From assembly GCA_034008185.1 (NCBI GenBank), contig CM067084.1, positions 1,755,385 through 1,819,384 on the forward strand: DNA of 64,000 nt, given 5' to 3'. The notes beneath the pieces are model-generated. The model was not told the DNA's origin, made no database searches, and saw only the letters and a list, made by a program, of their open reading frames with translations. The position numbers and the translations under genes are program-made. Source of the DNA: Gorsachius magnificus. Taxonomy: Eukaryota > Chordata > Aves > Pelecaniformes > Ardeidae. Below, one piece after another: positions 26,301 to 38,300 of the stretch. How positions within the stretch are numbered: the first letter of the stretch is position 1; each line of letters starts with the position of its first letter.

Positions 26301-29300
26301 CTTTTTACGCCTGTTAAGTGCAACTCCACGTTCCGCTGTCGCTGCCACAGAAATGACCAGCCGGAGGAAAATGAGCCCCAAAAGATGGACGCCAGGAGCC
26401 GGGCACTGGCATTTCGCTGCGTACACGTCATTTCCAGTTCCAAGGGAGAGGCTAAGCCTAGCGCTGGCTTTCAGGAGCACGTTTCCTAGCCCGGGGCTCC
26501 TCCCTTCATCCCAAATTTGCTCGAGGCTGTGCAAAGCTGTCGCGCCTGTCGCCTGCGCAGGCCAGCACGTGAGGGGTCACCGGGCAGAAGTAGGAGGCGT
26601 GCTGGTTTGGAAACGACGTTCGCGGTCTCCGTAACCGCCCGCGTGAGAGACTGCTCGTCACCGCCTCCCACCACCACCGCCCGAGCCCTCAGCCCCCGCG
26701 GGGCACGGCCGAGGGGGGACAGAGGAGCACGTGCCGAAATTGGAGACCTTCTGTCCAGGAGAACCCCCCTTCTCAGCCCCCCCCCCCCCCCCCCCCCCCC
26801 GAAGGATGCTGGATGGCCACTACATCCCTCCCCTCCCAGAGATCTGAAGGAGGAGAAAACCTTGGGAAGAAGCAAAGTGGGAAAGGGGCACCCACGACGA
26901 GGAGAGAAATCAAAGAGGGTTTCCAAGGACCCAGCCCTTGGATGGAGAAGCCAAGGTGGGGTGGGGGGATGAGGAAGAGGAAGGTTGTGAGCGGCACATG
27001 CGGCCCCCGTGGGGGGTCCCGAGCCAGGCGGGTTGGGTGGCAGTGGGAAGCCCCTCCAGACGTTCCTGCTGGGGGCTCGGCATTGGCTGCTCCCCTCCCG
27101 GGGCAGCTCGAGCGCTCTGCTAGCCCCCCGAGCAAGGGGGGGGGTTTATTTCTCTCTCAACCCCAACTACTTCTCTGAAGTACAACCGTATCTACCCTTA
27201 ACGACTTTCCGCCACCCGTACAAGAGCAGCGCAGCCGCGCGTACGGAAGCGGAGGCCGAGGGCACTTTCTGAAAAAGGAATCAATGAGCGGGCAGGTAGC
27301 GGTATCGGCCGGTCTCCATCCTTCGCTCTGCTAACACACCCAGCCTCGCTCCGCCAGCCCGGCCCCCTGCCCAAAATACATGCACACCCCCCCACCAAAC
27401 GAGGCCACGCTGGCGGGGGCACCCCTGCCCCATTGCACGCAGCCGGGGGGGGACGCCCGAGTGGCCTGGGACCCGGGACGGCTTTGTTTGTAATTCAACG
27501 TCGGCGGAATTAATTTGAAGTTGAAGGCTTTTGAAAAATCCTACCCTTAGTTGGTCCCTGACCCCCCCGGGCCATCTCTGGAGATGCTCAGTGCTTGCCT
27601 GGCTAGGGGTGAATGGCAAGGGAGGATGGCCTGCCAGGAACACCACCGGGGGGGTAACACCACGCCGGGCTACGAATCCGTAATGAGCTTTGCCAGGCAA
27701 CTCAAGGAAGTAGAAAAAAAAAAAAAAAATGGAAAAAGGTCTCAGGAAAAGGCATGAATTATTGATTCAGCAGGATGAAAAACTGCTGGAACAGCCCTGC
27801 CCGCTTTGGTCTGGATTACCAGCAGAGAAAGTATTAAAAAAGCATCAAAGAGCTCTGTGGGGGAAGCCTGGAAAAGCACTACCAGTTCTCCCACAATGAG
27901 CGTTTTAAGGAAAGTGGAGATAAAAAAAAAAAACCACCCGTAGTGGGAGGGTGGCAAATCCACAATAAAGCTTGGACTGTGCCAAAGAGGTTGGTCGCCA
28001 GCTCCGTGCGTTGCTGCACAAGGGTCTGTTGACATACACGTTTGAGATTACCTTCCCAGAAATGGCCCCGCGGACGCGCACCTCGCGGGGTGCCTGCGAG
28101 GCTGGGTTTTGCCTAAGCACCCAACTCCAGCACCCAGGGAAACTTTCGAGGCGTGATGCTGCCTGTACACGGCGGGGAGGAACCCTGCGAGCAAACTGCT
28201 CCCTGCGTCAAGAAAAAAGGCCAAAGTAAACAAAATTCCACCTAACTGAGCTTCCTAAAGGCTCCTCCTTTCCTTCAGGAAGGCGGCAGTGACCTGAACT
28301 GGGAGACACTCGTTTCCACTTGAGCTCTGGGGAGCGAAAGCAGCTCATCCCAACCGAAAAATTAGGGATGTCAGCTTGTGACAGCAGAGATGAGGAGCCG
28401 TTCAGAGAGGAAAAGCAGCGAATCGCTCCCCCCATCAATCACTGGGTCTCACTCCAAACAGCGGGGTCCCGCCAGCGCCCTCCCCGTCCATCCGTCCCCC
28501 AGGGAAGGCGGGGGGGTTGCTCTCAGCGAGGCCCGTTTCTTTTTTAACTTCAGAGCCGGCTTTGGCACGGATTCCCTGTTGATATGGAAACACGGGGTCG
28601 AATAAACAGCTCTCACAGCACAGCAAATAAACAGGGTTTGTGCCTCTCTCTGACCGACCGTACTCATTCAGAGCCGCTTTCTGTCCCGTATCCGAGCCCT
28701 TCGGACGCGGAGACGGCGCCGGGTCAGATCTTGAGATCTGAGATATCTGTATGTATTGATGAGGTCCCCTCTCACTCAGTCTTCTCTTCAGGCTCCTCAG
28801 AGAAGCGCCTGCGTGGGGAGGGATCCATCTGGGCTTTGGCTTTTGTAGCCGAGCTCCCAGCTGCTCACAGCCCCTTAAGTGGATTATGTAAAAAAAGAAA
28901 AACAAAAAAAAACCCCAAGCACAACCCAAGGCACCTGAAGGGCGCCTGGCCCAGGTGCCCACGCTCCAGCACGCTGCTAACAAGAGGCCAGCTCCAAGAG
29001 GAGAGAGAAGCGGCCAAGTGCATTAAACAACACGCCAAGACGTGCCGCTCTTCTGCACAGAGCATTCCCCCTGCCCGAGTGTCCCCTTCTGACCTTCCCC
29101 AGCCTTGTTTTGCTGCCTCTGACCTCAAAGGCTCTCCTTGCAAACCACTGGCTGTCGCAAACGTGGACTTGAATGGAAAAATTCAGTACTGGCCAGCGGG
29201 GAGGCAACCGCAGGATGCCAAGGGATCTGCTCCTGACTTGGCCCCGCAGAGAACCGTCCCCAACCAAGAATTATCAGGGTCCTGCAACGGGAGACACCAG

Positions 29301-32300
29301 TTTTCAGCTTGGATCTTGCAATACCAAGGGGAAAGGAGAGGGGAAGCCGCAGGTGGGTGCCCAGGACCTGCCTGCTCTTCCCAAAGTATGCGAGGGAACT
29401 CTTGCTAAGTAGAGACGGAGCATCTCGGCATGGAGAAAGTTAAATATCGCTGGGGTCGGAGGCTGGTAGTTGGGTGAGAAGACTTTCCCGGGTAGGCTGA
29501 CTGTACTGGAAGGTACGGCTGCTTCAAAATACTGCCTCCGGCTAGGAGCGCCTACAGGGCACGAGCTGCCCGAAGGCACCGTCCCGTGCCCTACCGCGCC
29601 GTGCCATGTGGGTGGCCATCGCCAAACCCGCCCTGCCAACCCAAAAATGAGAGGGCTTGAGGTCGCGCTGCAGCTGCAAAGCACTGGCTCCATGAAGAGA
29701 AAGAGATGGAGACAGCAAGAAATAACAGGGTGAGACCTTCTGAGGAGCACATTTCGCAGTTTGAAGGGAGGGCATCCAGAACCTCTACCTCCACTTTACT
29801 TTGGGGTTTTTCTGCTTGGCCAGAACCGACTGAAACGCAGACTAAAGGAGCATTCGGGCTGTAGTATCGCTCTGTCTCCAGCCGACTCAACCCTCACCGT
29901 ATGGCCTCACTCCCTGCCACGCTTCTAGAGGGGACACCAAAATAAGGAAAGCCAGTCACTCTGCCGACAAGGCAGGAAAATCTCTTTTTCCAGCTCCCGC
30001 TGTCGTACCAGGCTGGGTTATTCCCGTGCCCCTGCACGGCACGTGCAGTTCGGGTCAAGGAAGTTGCCAGGCATCCCCACAATTTCACAAACTCTATCAC
30101 GATGGGAGTTTCAGTGAATCAGTAACGAAAATTGAGACCTAAGGTGATTTCTCAGGCCAGCCTCAAGAGGCGTGCAGTACAAGGGTCCCATTGTGCAAAG
30201 TTCATCAGCAGGACACGGGCTAATTAACTAAGCGGCTTTGGGGAACGAGTTAGTTTTCAAGTAACGGTTCTCACTACCAACAGTCAAGCATTCTCTATGC
30301 TGCAAGTTAAAGAACCTCGGAGCGCGCTTCCAAACTGGATTTATGAACAGATTTCACTATGAGCGCTACCAAAACATCTCTTTTTATACCCAATTCTACA
30401 CAAAAAGCCTCTTATCTGTAGGGGTCCCAGAGACATTTCAGCAGGAGGGCAACCGAGACCGTTCGTGCTACCGAGGTCTACGAAGCCTGCTCCAACGTTC
30501 AGACCTCCTTTTCTGCTAGTCTGTCTGTAAGGCTCCAATTATAATATGATTAAAAATATAAAACGTAGCAGTCTTTCCTATGAAAAAAGCTATTTTATAA
30601 TCCTACTCTTTCCCCAGGTGTGGCTGCGTATATTGAAGGAAAGAGGTGTTTTGCAAGAGCAACCAACCAATACAGATGTACGCTACGACTGTGAACGGCA
30701 CCGAGGTCAATGCAAAACACACTGCTCCCTTCTCTTTCCGTGAAAGTATATTTATATAAATATAGAGAGATATATTTACTTTTTAAATATTTAATTACTC
30801 TGACCTGACTTTCTGCCTCAATTATGTTGCTGTGTCCCTACAAGGCAGGGCTGCACTTGCAGAAGATCGCAAGCAGCCATCATTTGAAGGACCAGAGGCA
30901 TTCTTGGCTAAGCAGCTATACTCAGTTACCCAAGTCATTTCCCAAAGTAACTCTCATTTGCATTCAGAATAACCAAGGGACTAGAGAACGCTGAAAGACA
31001 CAAGGGGGAAAAAAAAAAAAAAAAGATTCTCCGAAAGAAACAGTCCGGCTTTGAGAATGACCCGCTTTTTGAACCAAGACAAAGGTTTTTTGAAATTTGC
31101 ACAGAGACCTTATTCAGCCACCAGTCTTCTAAGAGTTGAAATAAACTCACTCTTCCCCCTCAGCCTCTTCCACTCTCAGAAGGGATGAGGACACGCACAA
31201 AGGCAGCCCGTACGACCCGACCCCAAATGTTGCCCTCGCCTAAGAAACCGGTAAAACCCATGGAGACTCGGCATTAAAGGCCCATGTTAACTTTGTTGCT
31301 CATCTCCATTTTGGAGCTGCTCCCGTGCACGCCCTCACTGAAACCCCTGCAGACCCTCTTTTCAGCCAAGAGGATCCGAAATACATCAGTATCGGGGTAT
31401 TTCCCCTCCTTTCTCGGGGCTATCAGCAAGGTGCAATGTACACGGTGTCGCTCGCTTCAGACCTCGCAAGACCTCAACCTTGCAAGACCTCAACCTTGCA
31501 AGACCTCAACCTGCTGTTTCCAAGGGCTGGCGCTTAAAAAGCAAAGGATCCAATCATGGGCCTCGGAAATTCTCTACTCACCTTGTTCGCCCTCTTCTTC
31601 CGCTTCAGTTTTCTGGTACAGAGCCTCTCTCCCCAGCACCCAGCTCCTAACCACGCACGTCACCAAGCCAAGTCGGAATCTGGAGCTTACCTGGTCCTTC
31701 TCGGGCTTGTCGGAGATGTCATTCAGACTGGTGGAAGTCAGGTTGCGGTGAGTCATGGCTGGGCTGCCTGCAAGAACAACGTCGACACCAATTAAAGCAG
31801 CAGTTTCGATCCAGTGGGAAGAACACAGAGGCTCAGGCTACAGCAACACCTTTCCTTGTGCCAGGGGGGCTGACGTGGGGAACATGGGACCCTGACAGGC
31901 TGCTTTCTGGGGCTTTACATGGCACGGGGGATATTAAGACACTAACGCTGCATCATCTCTGACCCGCAGCGTTCCCATGACTCTTCGGGCAGCGGAAGAG
32001 TCTAAGGGCTTTCCATAATTCCTGCCTGTGGGAGAAGCAGCAAAGAAGCAAGAGGCTGCTGATACTGCTGGGTCACCCAGGACCCAGTCACAAACCCATC
32101 CCTCAAGAGGGCCGGGACCCTCGTGGTCCCTCCGGCTGGCAGACCCCTCGCCTTAGCTCTCCTACGTGGGCGGCATCTTCCTGACGCTCCGCAGCGCCCC
32201 GGCCTTCGGCACGCGGCGAGGGAGGGTGGCAGCTCCTTGTCCTTCAAAACAGCCAGTGATCAATATCTACCCTCCTTCAGGAAAGCTCGTTAACGAAGCC

Positions 32301-35300
32301 GAGGCGTTTTACTGGTTAAAGCAAGGCGCGCACCACATCGAGGGGCCAGAAGCCACCAATTCCTGACACCAGATACCCCAGAGAGATGAAGAAAACCCCT
32401 GGAGCAGCTCACCCCCAATCCCTTCCCTAAGACCAACTCCTCATCTGCAAACGGGACACGCTGGCATTCAGGGAGCTGCTGCCTGCCCACAGACCGCTCA
32501 CCCTGCTCGTCCTTCTGTTCCCAGACCAGCACAACATGCCGAAATAGTTCTGAAGACCTTGGAAAACAGCCCCACGGTTTCAGAATTCAGTTCTACAGTC
32601 CCACTAAAAGAAGTCCTAGTTAAAACTGAAGAAACCCAGAAATGGCCGTAATTGTAAAAGACAAAAAATAATTTAATTATAAGGGGGGGGGGGGGAAAGG
32701 AGAGTTCTGGGATGGATGGAGCACCACAAACCACAGCAGTCAGCAGGCGTTTTTTTTAGTTATTCTGAGATTTTCCCATCCCTTCTCAGCCAGGCTCGCA
32801 GGAACCAGCAGCATGGCAACAGGAGCTGCTATCACAGAGTTTCTGACCACACACCTAACTGGAAGGGCAGAAAATGCTCAGAATGCAGTGGCACCGAGGC
32901 ATTTCCCAAGCTAGGCTATGTGTCGAGGCAATATTGATTAAACTTAGGCTTATGCATGCCAAAATGAAAGCCCATGTTCTCAGCGTTCACCAGCTCCCAG
33001 TGCAAACGAGCTCTGCAATAAATCAGCATTCCGAGCCAAAAAACCCCCCAAGGATGGGGAAGAAAAAGATCTGGACTCTCAGGGTTGGGTTTTCTTTATG
33101 ATATATTCAATGTACGTGGAGACAAACTTGAAGCGTTCAGGCCTATGAGCCACTGGGAATCACATCCCGGATCGTCGGCACGGCCAAAGCCAAGCACAAT
33201 TAGATAAACTAGATATTATAAAAAGGGGGATCCCCAGCTTTTCCTCTTCTTGCTGTTACGGCGAGCCAGATTTAAGACCCCACCCAGCCCTACAAAGCTT
33301 TCACAAACACCTTTACTCATAGAGTAATGCCACTTAGAAGACTGGGTTAAGCTAGATTTATTAGCAACCATTCTCCTAATTCATTACGAGCAAGCCAAGC
33401 TTAGAAATGTCTGCAAGGGCCAACTGAGTGTTTGATACGAATCTGTCAGTAGGAGATAAACACAACATGAAAGCAGTGATCAAGCTTGCTCCCCTGTGTT
33501 GCGTCTGCTGCGTGGCACAGACACCTTCTGTCATAGGAATATTGAACAACTATTTCTATCCGGTAAAAAGCAAAGCTGGGCCAAAACCCCTGAAATAAAC
33601 CCAGGTTTTTCTAATCCTGAAGCCCATCCCTGAAACCCAGGGCTCTTTTTGCTGTACTGTGCAGTTCATTATTTATTCAAGGTGGCAGGGACACAGGCAA
33701 TTCTGGGGAATCTCTGACGAGTATCTAACGTCCCCATAAATTAAGATGAAAGGCTGGAACTCGATGCAGAGACAGGCACGGCTGCTTTGCAGGTCTGAGC
33801 CAATTAATATCAAATCAAGAATCGGAGAAGCACCTCCTTGGACATGGGAAGCTTGTTCAGGCTGGCGATTGGTGTCATGCAGCTCCGTGAGTCAAAGCAA
33901 AGTTTCCAGCGGTTTCCGTCACCTGAGTGCTCCCGAGTGACAGAAACTACAGAAGAAAGTCTTGGGCAGAGTTCAACAGGCCTGGAGAAGTTCAAAGACC
34001 GGTGGGGATGGGAATACTGGTGGGCTGCTCAGAGCAGGACTCAACCGAGGAGGAACTCAGCAAGGCTTCCAAAAAGCTTTGAGCAAGGGTAGAAAACACC
34101 AATAATTTTATGGGATACAGTTGTTTAACGCTGTGTCCACTCATTTTATCCAGAAGAGCTGCGCTATGTAGCTGTAGAGAAAGGCATCTGCTGAAGGCAC
34201 CCCTGCATTTTCCACTGACTGCTTTGGTGGTTCCCCAAACTTCTAGGTCCAGTTCTGGAGTAAGGAGATAAAAATCGGGGCCCACAGCTTTCATAGCTGA
34301 TTTTTTTCCACCTTACAACATTTGTTTGCTTTGCTCATTAGACATCCAAGGCTGAACGTTTCTCAGGCGACAATTGCCCTTCTTTCTAGAGGAAGCGGCT
34401 AATGACTTCATCACCTCTGGCTAGCGGCCTCTTTTGCCCAACACCATCAACACAATGGCACCAAGCTCACAGCGGCTCTTCTCAAGGCATCCCATGCTTC
34501 TTCCAGCCCTGGACGGACCTGGGAGCCAAAACACTTGCCTGCCTTTTCCAGCTTTTACCCCTTGGTTTAACAAGTACGTCACCTCCCTGTGAATGTGACC
34601 TCGACTACACTGTAAACCCGTCCGAGCTACAGCAGAACTACCACTGTGGCGCTGACCAAGGACAAGCGCGCGGAGCCTAGAAGCGAGGGACACCGGATGA
34701 ACCCTGTAAAACGAGCTGCATGAAACTCTGGGCCAAGAGCTCTCTGGAACTGCTTTTCATAGAATAATAGAATCGTTTAGTTTGGAGAAGCCCTTTAAGC
34801 TCCCCCAGCCCAACCGCCCCCCTACCCCTGCCATCCCACCCCCAAACCCTGTCCTTAAGCACCGCTTCTGCCCGGCTGTTAAATCCCCCCAGGGATGGGG
34901 CTCGACCCCTTCCCTGGGCAGCCCCTTCCAGCGCTTGACAACCCTTTTTTCCTAGCCACAGCTCCGACCCCCGGGCACAACACGCAGACCTTACTCACTC
35001 CCCTTTTCCATCATCAGATGGGAAGATGGCCTTGCACCAAGAGATCTGAGCAGCAAAACTCAGCAGTGTACTCTTTGTTCTTTGGAGGTAGCAAGCGTCT
35101 CATACCCCCATTGAAAGAGGGCCCTGCAGGCTGAGGTGATTCGCATCTCCATCTCCTTGCAAGAAATTTCACGCTTATCGCTGACAGCCAAAAGCTCTTC
35201 AGCACATAACGTGCCTGTTTTCCCCTAAAGTCCAGTGCCTGTGCGTATCATCTTTTGATGATGCCTTACAAGGGCCTCAAGTTCGGACTAGTCCCACTCA

Positions 35301-38300
35301 GTGCCAATGCCGACGATCTCCAGAACATGGAAACCGCAAGCTTCACCTTTTACCAGCTTTGCTGACCTAAGGAACCTGTCCCAGACTGCATTTACAAGTT
35401 TTCCCCAAATCTCTGAATTTATCTTGACCGCCAAGCAAAGTCAGAAAATTGCTGCTAGAAATGCAAGATGCAACACGTGCAATGTTGGCTCAAAAGCCAT
35501 TTGGCTTTGCGGACGCTGTGGCCCCAATCCGTACAGCCTAACCCCCTGCTGACTCAGGTCACTCATGGTTGTGCACCTTTGAAGACCCAAAGCAAGGAAG
35601 GACGTGTCCAAACCTCGGGTTTTTTATGCTTGTATAACAAACCTGCTCGGAAGAGCAACTCTCTGCAGCAGGCTCAGCCATTTGGAGGTTACAGTGACTC
35701 AAGGTAATCTCAGTCCCTGGGGTAAGCCTAGCCACACCACTTCTAAGAAAGACCTGAAAGAGGGGAAAACCCCAACCTGAAAAGCTTGGGAGTCCTTGGC
35801 TGAGCAGCTTCTCTGATCCAGAGGAAGGCCCAAGCCTCTCCGCCTACAGGCTCTCACAGCCCCGAACAAACCAGCGGAGTAAAACGTTTCTGGTGCCGAG
35901 AACTCAGCCAAAGCCTGCAGCGCACGATGTCCACCCTTATGCAGTTTGCTAACTAAGGATAATTTCCCAATTTGGGCCTAATTTACATTCCTGTCATCTG
36001 GCAAAGGTGATGGAGCCCTCTCCTTGGCCGTGCTCCGTCACGTACTGGTGCGAGAAGCATGGCAGGCGGCCCAACCCCCTCCATGGTGTTAGCTCATTCT
36101 CCTAACAGGCTCAAGAGTCACCTTTCAGGGGGAATATCCTGAAATTCAGGTTTCTGTAGATTGCTATGGGCTACAAAGAAGGCCTCCGTGCCATCGGTGC
36201 CGTAAGTCATGCCTTCCCTGGGGAGCGGCACGCTCCGCTGCCGCTGCCATCGGCCAGGCTTTACAGGAACGCTTTACAAAGGATCCGCAGAGAGAAGCGG
36301 GGCCTGGGAAAAGCCCAGCTCAGCCCCGAGGGATAAAGCTGAAGGGAACCTATTTTCGTATTTAATTTATATGGAAATTAAAATATTGAAGCTCGGTGCA
36401 TTCGTAACACCGCGCTGGTGGGCAAAATTCAGGCAGCCCTTTTAACAGCCACAGGATACTTCAAGAGAGGACAGCCCCCTCCCCAGCCGGCTCCGGAGGG
36501 GTGACCTACCTGCTGCATCCCAGATGGAAGCAACAAAGCAAACCAAGAGTGAAACAGAGAAGCGGGGAGGGGGCGGTGGGGGCAACATGGGCACGTTCCG
36601 CAAGGGATGCACTCGCAGCCTTCCTGCTCTTAACGCGGCAGCAAGCGTTAGGAGGGACCCACTGCTCCTCTTCCTCTTCCTCTCCCCCAGCCCGCCCGCC
36701 CGCCCGCGCCCGGCCCCCGACTTACTGAGCCATCCCACGCTGGGGCTGCGCTGCACTCGGATGTCATCACCCAGGGTGCGGGTCGCTAGGCAGGGCACGG
36801 AGCTCTCGAGGGGGCTGCGTGCTTGTGCGGGGCAAGCAGGAGACAGCAGCAGCAAAGAGGAGGAAGAAAGCAAAAGTTGAAAAGTCAAAGAGGAAAAAAA
36901 AAGAAAAGTAAAATAATGCAAGAAACGCGCAAGCGACTGCCCAAGCAAGCCAGGTGGGAGATGGGAGTGATCGAAGAGTCACGGTGACACAAGGGCACCC
37001 TTCTGCATAGCGGGATGACCACAGTTGTAAGCCCGCTCCTTTGGAGCGCATCTCATAGAAACACAGAATTGTTTGGGTTGGCAAAGCCCTTTAAGCTCCC
37101 CCAGCCCAAGCGTTCCCCTACCCCTGCCATCCCACCCCCAAACCCCGGCCCTCAGCACCGCCTCTGCCCGGCTGTTAAATCCCCCCAGGGCTGGGGACTC
37201 GACCCCTTCCCTGGGCAGCCCCTTCCAGCCCCTGACAGCCCTTTGGGGAAGGAATTGTTCCCCAGGGCCAACCTCACCCTGCCCTGGCACAACTTGAGGC
37301 CGGTGCCCCTCGTCCCATTGCCCCTTCCCTGGGAGCAGAGCCCGACCCCCCCGGCTCCCCCCTCCTCTCAGGCAGTTGTAGGGAGCGATGAGGGCTCCCC
37401 TCAGCCTCCTCTGCTCCAGGCTGAACCCCCCCAGCTCCCCCAGCCGCTCCCCAGCAGCCTGGGGCTCCAGACCCCTCCCCAGCTCCGCTGCCCTTCTCTG
37501 GACACGCTCCAGCAAGGCAATGTCTTGTAGTGAGGGACACCCAGCCCATCTGCACAAGGATCAGGTCACCTTCCTGCGGAAGCCAGCTCTGCGCACCCAG
37601 ACCGTGCACGCACCCAGGCACACCGGCTCGGGCTTGGCAACGCGTACCTCAGCCTGCAATGCTTCAACAGCTCAATACGTCGGTGGGGTTTTCCCAAGCA
37701 TTCCTTGAGAAAGATCTAATTTCTGAATTAAACGTCTCTCCCATGCTGGTACTCTTCAGCTGACACCATCACCCACTTCTCTATAGCGACCGAGGATGCG
37801 GTTTGTATGAAAAACACTCAACTGAGTAATGCTGAACTCTAATGCAGAATAAAAATTCTAGGAAAGTTTTCATCTGTTTCTAGCTCTCCTTCTCTCAGCG
37901 CCTCGGCCAGCGTGTTGCAGGCAGCCCAAGCGTTCTCTCAACTCAACCACTTCCAACCTACGCTGTCAGCGCAGCGAGAATAAATAACATCCGTGGGGCG
38001 TTTGGGCAGCACGGGCACCATCGGCATGGGGATGGGTAGCACGCCGGTATTCAGGGTGGTTAAACGCTCACCTTTGAACCCACCACCATTTCCTACGGCC
38101 TCTGCCAGCTTGGGTTTAGTACAATCCGACCGCTTCTCTTCAACCCTTTTGCCACAAGCGGGTGTTAAATTATACGAAATGCTGGCAGGCAGGACGCTTT
38201 TAAAGAGAAATGTCAAAAATGTGTGGCAAAAACGTTTGCCGCAGCGCTGGCAAACAGGGGTTAGGCAGTCCCCAGGCACCTGCGTAAGGGACGGTGGCCA

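Larger units (their letters stand above)
25929..31690 (-). other. SLC4A4: SLC4A4 intron 4
   Basis: A CpG-containing GC-rich stretch (about 26560-27460) with a poly-C run, a degraded CR1 (28742), AT-rich sequence at 30745-30800 and a 16-bp repeat (31466). No exon is recognised. Confidence 0.8.

Noticed and set aside
28584..29408. 274-codon plus-strand frame, the longest or nearly the longest in intron 4
   Set aside because: No recognisable domain, it covers a degraded CR1 piece and an A-rich run, and it is antisense to SLC4A4 without splice evidence.
36979..37557. 192-codon minus-strand frame
   Set aside because: It is the 3' end of a CR1 reverse transcriptase ORF with a truncated 5' end, not a host gene.
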